Shown: positions 31,817 to 40,282, numbered from the stretch's first letter. The stretch: DNA of 45,724 nt from Myxococcales bacterium (GCA_022561775.1 JADFQO010000002.1:1-45724), one strand, 5' to 3'. Program-made: numbers and translations. Notes: generated from the sequence alone by a model not told the origin.

Positions 31817-32647
31817 TCAGTAGCCGCGTTCGCGCTTTCGCTTGGCGAGTCCTTCCTCTACGAGGTCTTGCGGGAGGTCCATCGGCGTCGCAAAGGGGCC
31901 CTGGGGGTGGTCGATGAGCCAGACATGCATCATCTCCAAGCTGCGGTGGCCCCCCACGCCTTTCTCGCACTTCTCATTGGCGCCGACGAAACCGAGCGAG
32001 ATCACCTCGCGGTCGACGCACTGCTTCTTGCGCCAGACGTGGTAATGCCAGACCGTGAGAGGCCCCCCCAGCTGCGGCCCCCATTGCGATCGGTCGCTCG
32101 TCACGAACATGAAGGCGACGAGTTCCGTCTTTCCGCCCAGCGTCGGGAAGTACATCAGGTATTCGGGTCGGTCCGGGTCGAGGATCTCACTGTCCAACAG
32201 AAATGCTTTGTTTCGAAAGTGCCGCGGATCGCGCGGTGGCAGTTCGAAACCGTCCGCGAGCCCCGTGTCGTAGTCGTTCCAGCCGTTGCGGATCGCGGAT
32301 TCGTGGCAACTTTCGACGAGTTCTTGCGCGGCTTTCGCTTGCTCGGGTGTGGGCTCGGTTCCCGGCGCGTACTGCGTGACTTCCCGGATCACCATCGAAG
32401 GCGACTTCTGCGACGGTTCGGGAAATTCGGACTCTCCAACCCACGGACCGGTGGGAAACATCCTGCGCGCGAAACGCTCGGCGGGCTGCGCGTTCTCGGA
32501 TGGCTGGGGGTCGTTCCCGCAACCCGTGGCGAACGCCAGGAGCAGGAGAACCGCGCTCGCGCAGCATAATCGCCCGAAGCGTCGACCCGAGGCGCGACTC
32601 ACAGTGGTTGATATCAGCGCGCCCCGATCGGAGTACAGAGCCCTCAT
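31817..32647 (-). CDS. Lipoprotein of unknown function
   Basis: This protein of about 276 residues has a hydrophobic segment ending in a lipobox (LAFATGCGND), then a domain with no family I can name. Conserved-looking blocks include TGPWVGESEFPEPS, YLMYFPTLGGKTELVAFMFV and WHYHVWRKKQCVDREVISLG. The His/Trp-rich core (VWHYHVW) might bind a metal or cofactor, but this is speculation. Its N-terminus is uncertain: the ATG at 32647 gives about 26 residues before the hydrophobic segment, and a later GTG would give a tighter signal peptide. It converges with the SDR gene. Confidence 0.72.
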   Translation of the reverse strand: MRALYSDRGALISTTVSRASGRRFGRLCCASAVLLLLAFATGCGNDPQPSENAQPAERFARRMFPTGPWVGESEFPEPSQKSPSMVIREVTQYAPGTEPTPEQAKAAQELVESCHESAIRNGWNDYDTGLADGFELPPRDPRHFRNKAFLLDSEILDPDRPEYLMYFPTLGGKTELVAFMFVTSDRSQWGPQLGGPLTVWHYHVWRKKQCVDREVISLGFVGANEKCEKGVGGHRSLEMMHVWLIDHPQGPFATPMDLPQDLVEEGLAKRKRERGY

Positions 32648-33010
32648 CGGCGAAAGATTACACGGCTCGAATCCCCTCCGCGCTTGAAGCGGAGCGCCGA
32701 GGAGCGTCGTTCGCAGGCTCTTCTCGGACACTGGCTCTTCGGCCTGCCGGGGTGGTTCGGGGCCAGCGGGTTCTCCAACCTCGGCGTCGGCGCGATGCCT
32801 ACCGCTGGCTCGGCAGCCCGATCTGCGCATCGAATCCCACAGCTACTCGCACAAGTGCCTAGAATTACTAACAAATATCCTCACGTCTCAAAAAAATCAA
32901 ACAGCGTTGCGACAAACAGCGTAGGCTGTGGGGGAGTTCACTTTGGAGCTCCTGAATTCGCATCCGCCCCGCGGCGCGACCGCTGTCCCGGGGCCGAGCC
33001 TGAGGACCCC
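32648..33010. other. Divergent intergenic region
   Basis: No gene is convincing here, although one plus-strand frame stays open across most of it. An AT-rich patch at 32855-32925 is the likeliest promoter area for the secreted protein at 33011. Next to it, GTAGGCTGTGGGGGAGTTCAC near 32921-32941 weakly resembles the integrase 3' end of the junction copies. Confidence 0.4.
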
Positions 33011-33841
33011 ATGACGCGTACGCTCGTACCGAACGCCATCGCTGCGCTGTTAGCCCTGACGTTATTAGCGGCCCCTGCCGCGTCGCTCCCCCAAGACCAG
33101 ACCGTCTTTACGTCTTTCGAAGAAATCGATCCCAACACCGCTGTGGGGGAACTCATCGTCGTCGGCGTTTGGCCCAACAGCGCAAACTTCACAGGAGACG
33201 CGTTCGCAGGTGTAATCGGTGATTTTTCCCTCTACCACTCGGGCCTCAAGTCGTGGATGGTGGTGACCAACGGCACTGGTGTGATCAGCTTCGAGATCGA
33301 CGCCGCGGTCGTGGAGTTCTACGCGAAGGTTCTAAGCCTCGCGATGCGAAGTACCGTCATCACCGCATTCGACGCGTTCGGTGTGATCGTCGGCGCCCCC
33401 GTGACCGTCTCACCCGGTACGGGCTGGCAACTCATCTCGCTCTCCGGAGCCATCGCCCGGATCGAGGTAGAAAATCTCGACAAGCGACAGATGAATGCGA
33501 TCGACGACTTCGGGTTCACGCCGGTGCCGGACCCAGATGGTGACGGGATCGATAGCCCATTCGACAACTGCTCGTTGCGCGCAAACCCAGCGCAGGACGA
33601 CACAGACGCAGACGGCTGCGGCAATCTCTGCGACGCCGATTACGTCCAGAGCGGCACGGTCAGTATCGCGGACTTCGGCCGGTTCGCGCTGTGCTTCGGC
33701 ACCCCCGACGAAATATGTCAGCACGCGGAGCCGATCGGCGGCAGACTGGTTGGCATAGGGGACTTCGGTTTCTTTGTAAATAGTTTCGCCATCGTCCCCG
33801 GGCCTTCTGGGACGACGTCCGGAACGAAGGCCTGCCCGTAG
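33011..33841 (+). CDS. Secreted protein with thrombospondin-3/dockerin-like tail
   Basis: This 276-residue exported protein has a signal peptide ending around APAAS. A beta-rich domain of about 150 residues follows. Then comes a calcium-binding thrombospondin type-3-like unit (DPDGDGIDSPFDNC ... DDTDADGCGNLCDADY) and a dockerin-like tail with two similar halves (VSIADFGRFALCFG; VGIGDFGFFVNSF). In environmental bacteria these tails accompany surface-displayed or assembled proteins. A GAGGA upstream supports the ATG. It stands alone before the mercury-type module, which faces it. Confidence 0.8.
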   Translation: MTRTLVPNAIAALLALTLLAAPAASLPQDQTVFTSFEEIDPNTAVGELIVVGVWPNSANFTGDAFAGVIGDFSLYHSGLKSWMVVTNGTGVISFEIDAAVVEFYAKVLSLAMRSTVITAFDAFGVIVGAPVTVSPGTGWQLISLSGAIARIEVENLDKRQMNAIDDFGFTPVPDPDGDGIDSPFDNCSLRANPAQDDTDADGCGNLCDADYVQSGTVSIADFGRFALCFGTPDEICQHAEPIGGRLVGIGDFGFFVNSFAIVPGPSGTTSGTKACP

Positions 33842-33909
33842 GAGCCCCCGCCCGGTCAGGCAGACAGCCCGCACCCTCCTAAGTACACCGATGCTACAGG
33901 TCTAGACGC

Positions 33910-34179
33910 TTAGGAGAGCGGCTGGCCCAAGCCAGCGGCGCGGAGAGTCGCCTCATCGGGGCCACGGCCCACGCAGCAATCTGCAAGATCTCCATCGATG
34001 ATTACCGCCGGAACCGAGCGAATCCCGAGATTTTTTGCGCGAGCCGCCACCTGGGTATCCCGCATGTCGAGAACGGTGATTTCGCAGGAGTTGCAGGCGA
34101 TCCGGTTGACGAGCTGTACGGTTTCCTCGCAAGCGGGGCAGCCTGCGGAGAAGATTTCGATGGTTCGTATCGCGGTCAT
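33910..34179 (-). CDS. Small thioredoxin-fold protein (CPAC), third gene of the mer-type operon
   Basis: This 89-residue single-domain thioredoxin or glutaredoxin-like protein has the active-site pair in SAGCPACEE (C14, C17). Extra cysteines occur in ACNSCE (C29, C32) and DCCVG (C68, C69). The cis-proline region is SVPAVIIDG. Its ATG overlaps the stop of the MerC-fusion gene by four bases, so it is co-translated with it. The position suggests a periplasm-independent thiol carrier or reductase serving mercury or another soft metal, in place of a MerP. Three closely spaced cysteine pairs are unusual for so small a protein. Confidence 0.85.
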   Translation of the reverse strand: MTAIRTIEIFSAGCPACEETVQLVNRIACNSCEITVLDMRDTQVAARAKNLGIRSVPAVIIDGDLADCCVGRGPDEATLRAAGLGQPLS

Positions 34180-34916
34180 TGGGAATGCTCCTTCGGTGAT
34201 GGGATTGGATCCGACTTGCAACTCGTACAGGATGTGGTGTTCTGCCGAGGCCACGCGTTCCAGACTGTCGCTGCGCATAGGATGGCAATTCCGAGATAGA
34301 CAGCCGGCTCGAAGAAAATGACGAACTTCCCGAGCAACGCGCTTGATGCCCCGACCGTGCCAAGAGCGAATGGGCCAAAACCGCGCCGCGTCGACGCGCG
34401 GTAGGCGAGCGTCGCGAGCACGATGAGGATAAAGGCGGTGGCAAGTGGTAGCAGGGCACGCTCCGATAGGAGAAACCCAAGACCGAGAGAGCCCAGGAAG
34501 GCCGCGTACGCCGGCCAACAGGCGGGACATGTACCAACGGGAAGGAGTACGGCTCCACCGGCAGGCACCGCTGCAAAAAGCCCGCCGAAGCTAAATCGCC
34601 GCGAGCGGCGCGTTTTGTGTGTCATGCCACTGACGATGCACTCAACAGAAGGGGCGCGGAGAAGAGAACCTGAAGTGTCGGTGTAGAGGCGGCAAGAATC
34701 GCCTCCGGGTTCGACGCTGGCGGGAGAAACATCCTCACCGTCAATGAGGATCGTCGGCGATCCGTAGGCGCGCACGTAGCTGGGACGATCCGACGCAGAC
34801 CGTTCCCACTCGACCCAGCGGGGAGTGTGGCCGATTTGGGCGAAAGCGCGAAGGAGAGCCTGGCGCGCGCCCTCTACGTTCGGACAGGTCTGGTCGTAAA
34901 TAAGCTCAACGTTCAT
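34176..34916 (-). CDS. Thioredoxin-like domain fused to MerC-type membrane protein
   Basis: This 246-residue protein begins with a thioredoxin-like domain (1-85; YDQTCPNVEGARQALL, then SPTILIDGEDV). The membrane part (about 110-230) has four likely helices, the first containing the cysteine pair GTCPACWPAYAAF. That pair, followed by LGSLGLGFL, resembles MerC mercury-uptake proteins. Two late cysteines (TSCTSC) may hand metal on. The fusion would bring Hg(II) or a related thiophilic ion across the inner membrane with built-in thiol chemistry. It overlaps merR upstream and the thioredoxin gene downstream by four bases each. Confidence 0.82.
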   Translation of the reverse strand: MNVELIYDQTCPNVEGARQALLRAFAQIGHTPRWVEWERSASDRPSYVRAYGSPTILIDGEDVSPASVEPGGDSCRLYTDTSGSLLRAPSVECIVSGMTHKTRRSRRFSFGGLFAAVPAGGAVLLPVGTCPACWPAYAAFLGSLGLGFLLSERALLPLATAFILIVLATLAYRASTRRGFGPFALGTVGASSALLGKFVIFFEPAVYLGIAILCAATVWNAWPRQNTTSCTSCKSDPIPSPKEHSQ

Positions 34917-35323
34917 TCGGCAGCCTGCTGGTCAATGGCTTCTAGAATCGGGCAGTCGGTAACGGGTCCACGACCGGAACATTGAGCAACGAGCCCGGCG
35001 AGCGCCTTTTTCATTCGGCGGAGTGTGCGCATCTTTTCATCGATATCGTCAAGCTTGGCTTCGGCGCGCCGCCGAACGTCGGCACAGCGGGCTTTGGGAG
35101 CTGCGCGAAGAGAGAGCAGATCGTTGATCTCGTCGAGCGAGAAACCGAGTTCCTGAGCACGCTTGATGAACCGGACTCTGTGAACGGTTTCCACGGGGTA
35201 GGCCCGATAGTTGGACGGCGCGCGAGGCGGCTCCTCGACCAGGCCACGCCGCTCGTAGTAGCGGAGTGTTTCGACGTGAACACCCGCTCGCTTGGCGACC
35301 TCTCCAATGGTCAGTTCAGCCAT
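34913..35323 (-). CDS. merR: MerR-family mercury-responsive regulator
   Basis: This 136-residue MerR has an N-terminal winged helix (TIGEVAKRAGVHVETLRYYE) and a long dimerisation helix. Cysteines at residues 80, 115 and 124 have spacings of 35 and 9, the same as the three Hg(II)-binding cysteines (82, 117, 126) of the classical Tn501 MerR. That makes mercury sensing likely, rather than copper or zinc. It is the first gene of a three-gene operon whose promoter has the long spacer and dyad typical of MerR control. No merA reductase gene is present in the window. Confidence 0.9.
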   Translation of the reverse strand: MAELTIGEVAKRAGVHVETLRYYERRGLVEEPPRAPSNYRAYPVETVHRVRFIKRAQELGFSLDEINDLLSLRAAPKARCADVRRRAEAKLDDIDEKMRTLRRMKKALAGLVAQCSGRGPVTDCPILEAIDQQAAE

Positions 35324-35353
35324 GGCCGTCCTCTCGGTATTGGATCTGAGAAC

Positions 35354-35385
35354 AGTATAGACCCTGTATCTAGGTACGGAGTCAA
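35354..35385 (-). promoter_or_regulatory. MerR-type promoter and operator
   Basis: On the minus strand, TTGACT (-35; 35385-35380) and TATACT (-10; 35359-35354) are separated by 20 bp. This overlong spacing is typical of promoters that MerR untwists. Between them lies the dyad GACTCCGTA - 6 bp - TACAGGGTC (35383-35360), matching at seven of nine positions. It lies about 30 bp upstream of the merR start, so the operon is probably self-regulated. Confidence 0.8.
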
Positions 35386-35419
35386 GGCCGTCAGCGAGAT
35401 GAGGATCGCGCCCGCAGCG

Positions 35420-35525
35420 GTTGCACGCCGAGGCCTTGGCGGCACTAGGGGGGCTTTTTCAGCGAGGCGGGAACGTCGGCCCCGCGGGCAACCCGTCCTC
35501 ACGAACCTCAAGCGGGCTCCGCGTG
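35420..35525 (-). pseudogene. Integrase 3'-end remnant (junction I)
   Basis: GGGGGGCTTTTTCAGCGAGG and the next 70 bases align with 14172-14245, the tail of the tyrosine recombinase remnant at junction A. The minus strand reads SRLAEKAP here and SRLAEKPP there. No tRNA end or hairpin survives. The rest of the gap from 35324 to 35672 holds only the mer promoter and a short hairpin (GGTCTCTCCCGGGAGCC near 35607). Confidence 0.6.
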
Positions 35526-35672
35526 GTGCCCTAGCGGAAACCGAACCCTATCGCTGGATATGCGGGGTATTCTAGCCTGTACTCAACTCACGGATCGCCG
35601 CCAGGAGGTCTCTCCCGGGAGCCGTTAGATCAGCCGATCGCTCGGCTCATTTCTGCTTGGTTTCGAGAACAA

Positions 35673-36146
35673 ATGAAAAAGACCTTCAGAATCATCGTTG
35701 CAATCATTGCAATTCTTGCAGCGGTAGTACTCGTCCGCTTCGCCATGCTCGGTCACAGCTCAAAAACAGGAGGCGCCCCTGGTCTGGTCTCTGGGAGCCT
35801 TGCTCCCTGCCCGGATAAACCGAATTGCGTGAGCAGTGAATCTGGCGAAGATGCAGCGCACTCTATTGCACCGCTCGATTATTCAGGCGCCCTCACGGAG
35901 AAAGCATGGGGCGATATTTTGCAGATCATCAAAGAACTCGGCGGGGAAATCCGGGTCGCCAACGACAAATATATTGCTGCAACATTCTCATCGTCTCTCT
36001 TCGGTTTTATCGATGATGTCGAATGCAGGCTGGATACATCCCAAAAGCGAATTCACATTCGCTCCGCTTCTCGCGTGGGACACAGTGATTTGGGCGTCAA
36101 TCGAAAGAGAGTAGAAGCGATGAATCGTTCATTTAATCAAAAATGA
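35673..36146 (+). CDS. DUF1499 domain protein
   Basis: This 157-residue protein has an N-terminal membrane helix (about 5-26), then the DUF1499 signature CPDKPNCVSS (46-55). The rest is the usual domain with GEIRVANDKYIAATF, FIDDVECRLD and a closing HIRSASRVGHSDLGVNRKRV. The family is widespread, with no firm function. It is probably anchored on the outer face of the inner membrane. GC content is lower than its neighbours. A strong terminator follows 15 bases after the stop, and integrase debris flanks it on both sides, so it looks like a single-gene insert. Confidence 0.88.
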   Translation: MKKTFRIIVAIIAILAAVVLVRFAMLGHSSKTGGAPGLVSGSLAPCPDKPNCVSSESGEDAAHSIAPLDYSGALTEKAWGDILQIIKELGGEIRVANDKYIAATFSSSLFGFIDDVECRLDTSQKRIHIRSASRVGHSDLGVNRKRVEAMNRSFNQK

Positions 36147-36160
36147 GCGGGGGCGTTGAT

Positions 36161-36196
36161 CGCCCGGAGTCGTGATGACTCCGGGCGAGTTGCTTT
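36161..36196 (+). terminator. Hairpin terminator after the DUF1499 gene
   Basis: An 11-bp perfect stem, CGCCCGGAGTC (36161-36171) and GACTCCGGGCG (36177-36187), with a GTGAT loop and a TTGCTTTTT tail. It belongs to the same hairpin family as copies B, D and F. Confidence 0.85.
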
Positions 36197-36272
36197 TTCA
36201 AACCGAGTGGCTGGGTCGCGACGCTACTGCTTCTTCTAGAGCGGGATGCAGTGATTGCAGCCGGCCCAGCTA

Positions 36273-36728
36273 CTAGCGAAACCGGCGCCCGACCATTCGC
36301 ACCGGAAGCAGCGGGCATTCGAAATACATGTCCGTGGGCATAAAGTCATCGGGGTCTAGTACTTCCACGCTCGACGCGGTGGCATATTTTTCCGGATCAA
36401 TGTGATCCCTCAGAACATTCACATGCCACCGGCCACCGTTATAGTCGGTGTCTGTGGGTCCGGCATCCGAGATGAGCGGAACGCCGTTGCGAAATCCACC
36501 CCTCATACCCATGGTGTACAACTCGTCGAAGGCGTCGGCGAGCGGCTTGAAATCGGTCAACGTGACGACTCCATCGAACAGCTTCCCGTCAACCCATGTC
36601 TGAGGCCTCATTAGAGGCCCCTGCTCGGCTTTCACGTCGTGAAGCCCAGTCGCGAGGGTGATGACCAGTAACGTAAAAGACGTGAAGAGAATCGAAAGAG
36701 ACTTCGATCGGGTGATCATTCGCTTCAT
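36273..36728 (-). CDS. Exported protein of unknown function
   Basis: This 151-residue protein has a signal peptide ending around HDVKAEQ. The mature part contains WVDGKLFDGVVTLTDFKPLA, GGRWHVNVLRDHID and DMYFECPLLPVR. I recognise no named family. AAGGAGG at ideal spacing before the ATG makes it a confident gene. It lies alone between the DUF1499 terminator and a worn junction, facing the DUF1499 gene. Confidence 0.8.
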   Translation of the reverse strand: MKRMITRSKSLSILFTSFTLLVITLATGLHDVKAEQGPLMRPQTWVDGKLFDGVVTLTDFKPLADAFDELYTMGMRGGFRNGVPLISDAGPTDTDYNGGRWHVNVLRDHIDPEKYATASSVEVLDPDDFMPTDMYFECPLLPVRMVGRRFR

Positions 36729-36838
36729 TGGATCGCCTCCTTGTCGCGACCCCTCACAACGCCATCACCGGTCGGATGCCAGTCTGCACCCCGCGAGAGG
36801 CGAAAGCAACGATAATCGGGCGGATGAGTTCGAACGCT

Positions 36839-36925
36839 TGCCCTCGGAATCGAGCGTTTCCGGGGGCTTTACGGTTTTCGGCGTTGGCGGCACTGTGGGG
36901 CTTTTCAGCGAGATACGCAGCTGAT
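36839..36925. repeat. Worn junction copy H (hairpin and integrase tail)
   Basis: GCCCTCGGAATCGAGCGTTT and CCGGGGGCTTT are a decayed A-type hairpin. The bases after it, GGCGTTGGCGGCACTGTGGG and CTTTTCAGCGAGA, match the integrase 3' ends at junctions A and I; the minus strand reads LAEKPHSAA. It is the last junction trace before the more ordinary genes on the right. Confidence 0.6.
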
Positions 36926-36986
36926 GAGAGAAGCATTTGACCCACCCCCGGCTGGTCGTGCCATCGAGCTCAAGGCCCGCGCCAAC

Positions 36987-38357
36987 TCAGATCGGGTCGC
37001 GTCTGCGCAGATCCAGTGCGGCCGCAGTGCCGAGTGCGGCCGCGATCAGCACGCGCCACAGATTGCTGAGCGACGGTACCGCCGCCGTGGGCAGGAACGG
37101 GCCCATCACCTCGTAGGTCACGCCGAAGTTGCCCGCCGGCCCCGGGCCGCGCTGCGAGCTGAAGTACAGTCTCGATCCGTCGGGGCTCAGAGCCGGGCCC
37201 GTGATCTCGGTCCCGCTCTGCCCGGTCAGCTGGAGGATCGGTACCACACCACCGGTTGGGGTGAGCGCAACGATCTGTAGATCACCGGGATCCTCCGCGA
37301 CGTAGACATCTCCAAACGAAGATACGTAGACGTTGTCGACATTGGTCAGCGCCTGGCCGCTCGGGTTGGACTGGTCGTAGATGATCTCGACCGTGTTCGC
37401 GTTGGTGTCCAGCGCCCAGATGCGCCCGTTGCCCTTGGTGCTGAAGTACACCACGCCATCGTGATACCAGCAGCCCTCGCCACCGTTGAATGTCGTGGCG
37501 GAAGGCACCTGGAAGCGCGTCGCACGTTCTGCAATCGGCGTGTGGGTATCGTTTTGCACACCGCCATTCACTGGGTTGGCCTCTACAACGGCGTGCCACG
37601 CCAGCGGCCTGACCTGGCCGAGTGCGATCGCTCCCTGACCGAAGGGATCGAGGATCTCCGCAGCCTCGAGCGTGCCCGCGCTCAGGTCCGGATAGCTCGT
37701 CGGTGTCGAGCGGTACAGCAGCCCGTTGCCCTGATCCTCGGTCAGGTAGACCTGCTGGTGCCCGGGGTCCACGGCCGCAGCCTCGTGCTTGAAGGTCCCC
37801 AGTGCTGCGCGCACCGAGCCCTGAGAGGACGCGAACGGGTCGCACTCGTAGACGCGGCCCCCGTTGAACTCCTCGCACGATAGCCAGGTGTTCCAGGGTG
37901 TCGGGCCACCCGCGCAGTTGATCGAGGTATTGGTCAAAATCGAGTACGCGTCCACGATGGTGCCATCGGACGCGAACGAGAGCGCGCCCACCCCGCCGGC
38001 CCCGGCCTCGCTGTTCGAGACGTAGACCCAGCCGCCGCCCGGCTTCGCGAACGTGGCTCCGCCGTCGGGCGCGGTGTGCCAGGGGTACGGAGACGTCCCC
38101 ACCGGCAGCGTCAGCCCCTCCGCCACGATGCGTGAGGTGAAACCAGCGGGCAGTTTCAGCCCGTTCCCGTCGGCGGGAAGAAGTGGACCAAAAGAATCGG
38201 CCCCACCACCCATGGCGCGCGCTGGGCGGGCGATCGCGACCTGGCCGCCGATGACACCCAAGCCGAGCGCACCCGCGCTCTGCAAGCTCTGACGCAGGAA
38301 GGCACGTCTCGATCGCGAGAATCCACGGCCGTGCTTGAAAAAACTGGGTCTGCCCAT
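36987..38357 (-). CDS. Tat-exported PhoX/DUF839-type protein with C-terminal sorting-like tail
   Basis: This 456-residue protein has a twin-arginine signal (SRRAFLRQS, RR at 17-18). It then follows the PhoX/DUF839 pattern: LPAGFTSRIVAEGL, YVSNSEAG, NTWLSCEEF, FKHEAAAVDPG, VYLTEDQGNGLLYR and FNGGEGCWYHDGVVYFSTKG, a six-bladed propeller. PhoX enzymes are calcium/iron alkaline phosphatases, but many DUF839 proteins have unknown activity. The C-terminus reads VPSLSNLWRVLIAAALG, then a basic LRRR, like an IPTL/PEP-CTERM-type sorting signal. I chose the ATG at 38357 because GGAAGGAAG precedes it. It is alone on its strand here. Confidence 0.86.
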   Translation of the reverse strand: MGRPSFFKHGRGFSRSRRAFLRQSLQSAGALGLGVIGGQVAIARPARAMGGGADSFGPLLPADGNGLKLPAGFTSRIVAEGLTLPVGTSPYPWHTAPDGGATFAKPGGGWVYVSNSEAGAGGVGALSFASDGTIVDAYSILTNTSINCAGGPTPWNTWLSCEEFNGGRVYECDPFASSQGSVRAALGTFKHEAAAVDPGHQQVYLTEDQGNGLLYRSTPTSYPDLSAGTLEAAEILDPFGQGAIALGQVRPLAWHAVVEANPVNGGVQNDTHTPIAERATRFQVPSATTFNGGEGCWYHDGVVYFSTKGNGRIWALDTNANTVEIIYDQSNPSGQALTNVDNVYVSSFGDVYVAEDPGDLQIVALTPTGGVVPILQLTGQSGTEITGPALSPDGSRLYFSSQRGPGPAGNFGVTYEVMGPFLPTAAVPSLSNLWRVLIAAALGTAAALDLRRRDPI

Positions 38358-38491
38358 AAGGCTTTGCTTCCTTCCTTCGCTCGAGTCCGCCACCCCAGTA
38401 TGCCAGGGAATTCATCGTCGACAATCAACCCCAAGGAGCGGTTCAGGGGCCTGCCTTGTTGAGCAGGGCGTTTCGGTGATCACGGCCGCGG

Positions 38492-40282
38492 CTATTGAAG
38501 GCTGGCGGGTATCAACTTGCTCTGTATGTACTTGCGCTGCACATCCATTGAAGTCTTTTCGATCAGCGCATTGATTTCTTCGACGGACATGAAGCCATCG
38601 GAGAACCCGGGATGAACGGGGTCGAGCGTCAGCCGCGACGCTTCTATGAAATGAACGATCAAATCCCGGGAGTCCTCGTCGCCGAGGGCAATCCGAATGG
38701 TGGTCGGATCGATATTCGCCTGACGCAAAGCGTCCTCGTCCATCTCAGAATGCGTGGTCAACGCGGGACAACTGACGATGGTGTTGGATTGGCCCAGGCT
38801 GATCATGTGTCCGAAAGTGGGCGCTAAACAGTCGAAGAAACGCTGGAAGGCATCGCGATCGACATCCTGGAATCGAATCGTCATGAGGGGCGAGGGGAGC
38901 TGGAGAAAAGCCAACTCTTCGCGCAGATCGAAATTGGGATCTTCGGCGAGAGCATTGGAACGGACGTGAATGCGGGGATGCGCATCCAGAAATCCCGCGA
39001 GGATCAAGGTGTTGAGACACTTGGGCAGCATCCGCATTTCCAGGGTTCGCATGCCCTGGATCACTTCAAAAGCGGCGTCGGCGTTGAGAAACGCACCCTT
39101 GACGTAGTACACGTTCCAAAACATCGTGTTCTCCCAGGAAATCCCATTGGCGCTCGATCCCTTGGGGATGAACATGTCCTCATTGCGCCCGATGGCGACA
39201 CCGGCGATTGCGGATCCCGTCCCGGTCAAGTCTTTGGTGTAGCTATGCAGCACAAAATCGGGTCTTTCCGCCGGGTCCTGACGTCGGAAGGGTTTGTAGA
39301 GGAACGGAGTGCCGATGGTCGCGTCCAGAACGACGCGAACGCCCTCTCGATGAGCGAGCCGGCACATCGCGGGAACATCGAGAAAGTCACCGTGGGGATT
39401 GCTGGGAGACTCGAGATAGAGGTAGATCTTGCGGCCCTCCTTCAACCGGCCCCGGTATTGTTGTTTTGCATGGGTCAGGCACTGTTCCAGGTCGTTGGCG
39501 CGGTAGCCGTCAAAGGATTCCACGGCGATATTCAGATTGGAGGGTTTGGCGTACCAGTCGTGTATGAGCTGATAGGCGCCGCCATAGATGTTGCGATTGG
39601 TAATGAGGACATCCTCGCGTCCCAACAGGTGGGCGAGCGTGCAGTCGATGGCGGCCATACCGCTGCCAAAATTCCAGGCAAAGTATTGGTCGGCATAGGG
39701 CCCGCACTCGAGATCCACGATGTGGTTGGCCAGGGAGACGGACGTGGGATTCATCAGGCGGGAGTAGATCTCGAGAAGTAGTTCCTGGCCTTTGAACGCG
39801 TCCTCGACCCACTCGGCGCATGCGTAAATATAGGTGGCTGTGCGCGCAATGACCGGCGTGGCCGAAAAGAGCGCGGTGACGTTGTCGAAGATCGGGTAAG
39901 GCCCCTTGGCCGCGAGCGTGCCCGGCGAATAATTCAACGACTGGTAGCTTTTCCGAAATGGGTGTTGGAGTGTGTCGATGAGTTTCGCCAACTGAAACGC
40001 CAGGAACTTCTTGGCATTGAATCGAGCGATGCGATCCTTGACCTCGAGCGTCGCCATGGATTCCATCGTGATCTTCCATAGGTCATCGATGCCAGCCTGG
40101 CTCTCGTAGAGCCCCCGCACGATCTGGACGAGCGATTTTCCAAAGGGCGTAGAAGGATCGATGCCGAAATGGGTTTGCTGCTCGGCAATCAATTCTTCGA
40201 TATTGCGCGCTTGGGTGGTGTTTCTTTTTGGAGAAAGCAGGCGAACTGAGCGGCTTAGCGGTGACTTGTCAGAGGAATGCAT
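38492..40282 (-). CDS. Cys/Met-metabolism PLP-dependent enzyme (long form)
   Basis: This 596-residue protein is built on the gamma-family PLP fold of cystathionine gamma-synthase and O-acetylhomoserine sulfhydrylase. Motifs are YSRLMNPT (about 173-180), FGSGMAAID (205-213), the Asp in VVLDATIGTPF and the Schiff-base lysine K350 in HSYTKDLTGTG. It has about 140 extra N-terminal residues compared with usual 400-residue members, plus a helical C-terminal extension. It may catalyse trans-sulfuration or sulfhydrylation; substrate is unknown. Its ribosome binding site is weak. A homocysteine S-methyltransferase remnant lies just upstream on the other strand, which fits a methionine context. Confidence 0.85.
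   Translation of the reverse strand: MHSSDKSPLSRSVRLLSPKRNTTQARNIEELIAEQQTHFGIDPSTPFGKSLVQIVRGLYESQAGIDDLWKITMESMATLEVKDRIARFNAKKFLAFQLAKLIDTLQHPFRKSYQSLNYSPGTLAAKGPYPIFDNVTALFSATPVIARTATYIYACAEWVEDAFKGQELLLEIYSRLMNPTSVSLANHIVDLECGPYADQYFAWNFGSGMAAIDCTLAHLLGREDVLITNRNIYGGAYQLIHDWYAKPSNLNIAVESFDGYRANDLEQCLTHAKQQYRGRLKEGRKIYLYLESPSNPHGDFLDVPAMCRLAHREGVRVVLDATIGTPFLYKPFRRQDPAERPDFVLHSYTKDLTGTGSAIAGVAIGRNEDMFIPKGSSANGISWENTMFWNVYYVKGAFLNADAAFEVIQGMRTLEMRMLPKCLNTLILAGFLDAHPRIHVRSNALAEDPNFDLREELAFLQLPSPLMTIRFQDVDRDAFQRFFDCLAPTFGHMISLGQSNTIVSCPALTTHSEMDEDALRQANIDPTTIRIALGDEDSRDLIVHFIEASRLTLDPVHPGFSDGFMSVEEINALIEKTSMDVQRKYIQSKLIPASLQ

Noticed and set aside
32684..33010. N-terminal extension of the secreted protein starting at 33011
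   Set aside because: A signal peptide and ribosome binding site mark the ATG at 33011. The extension has atypical composition and overlaps the opposite gene's start region.
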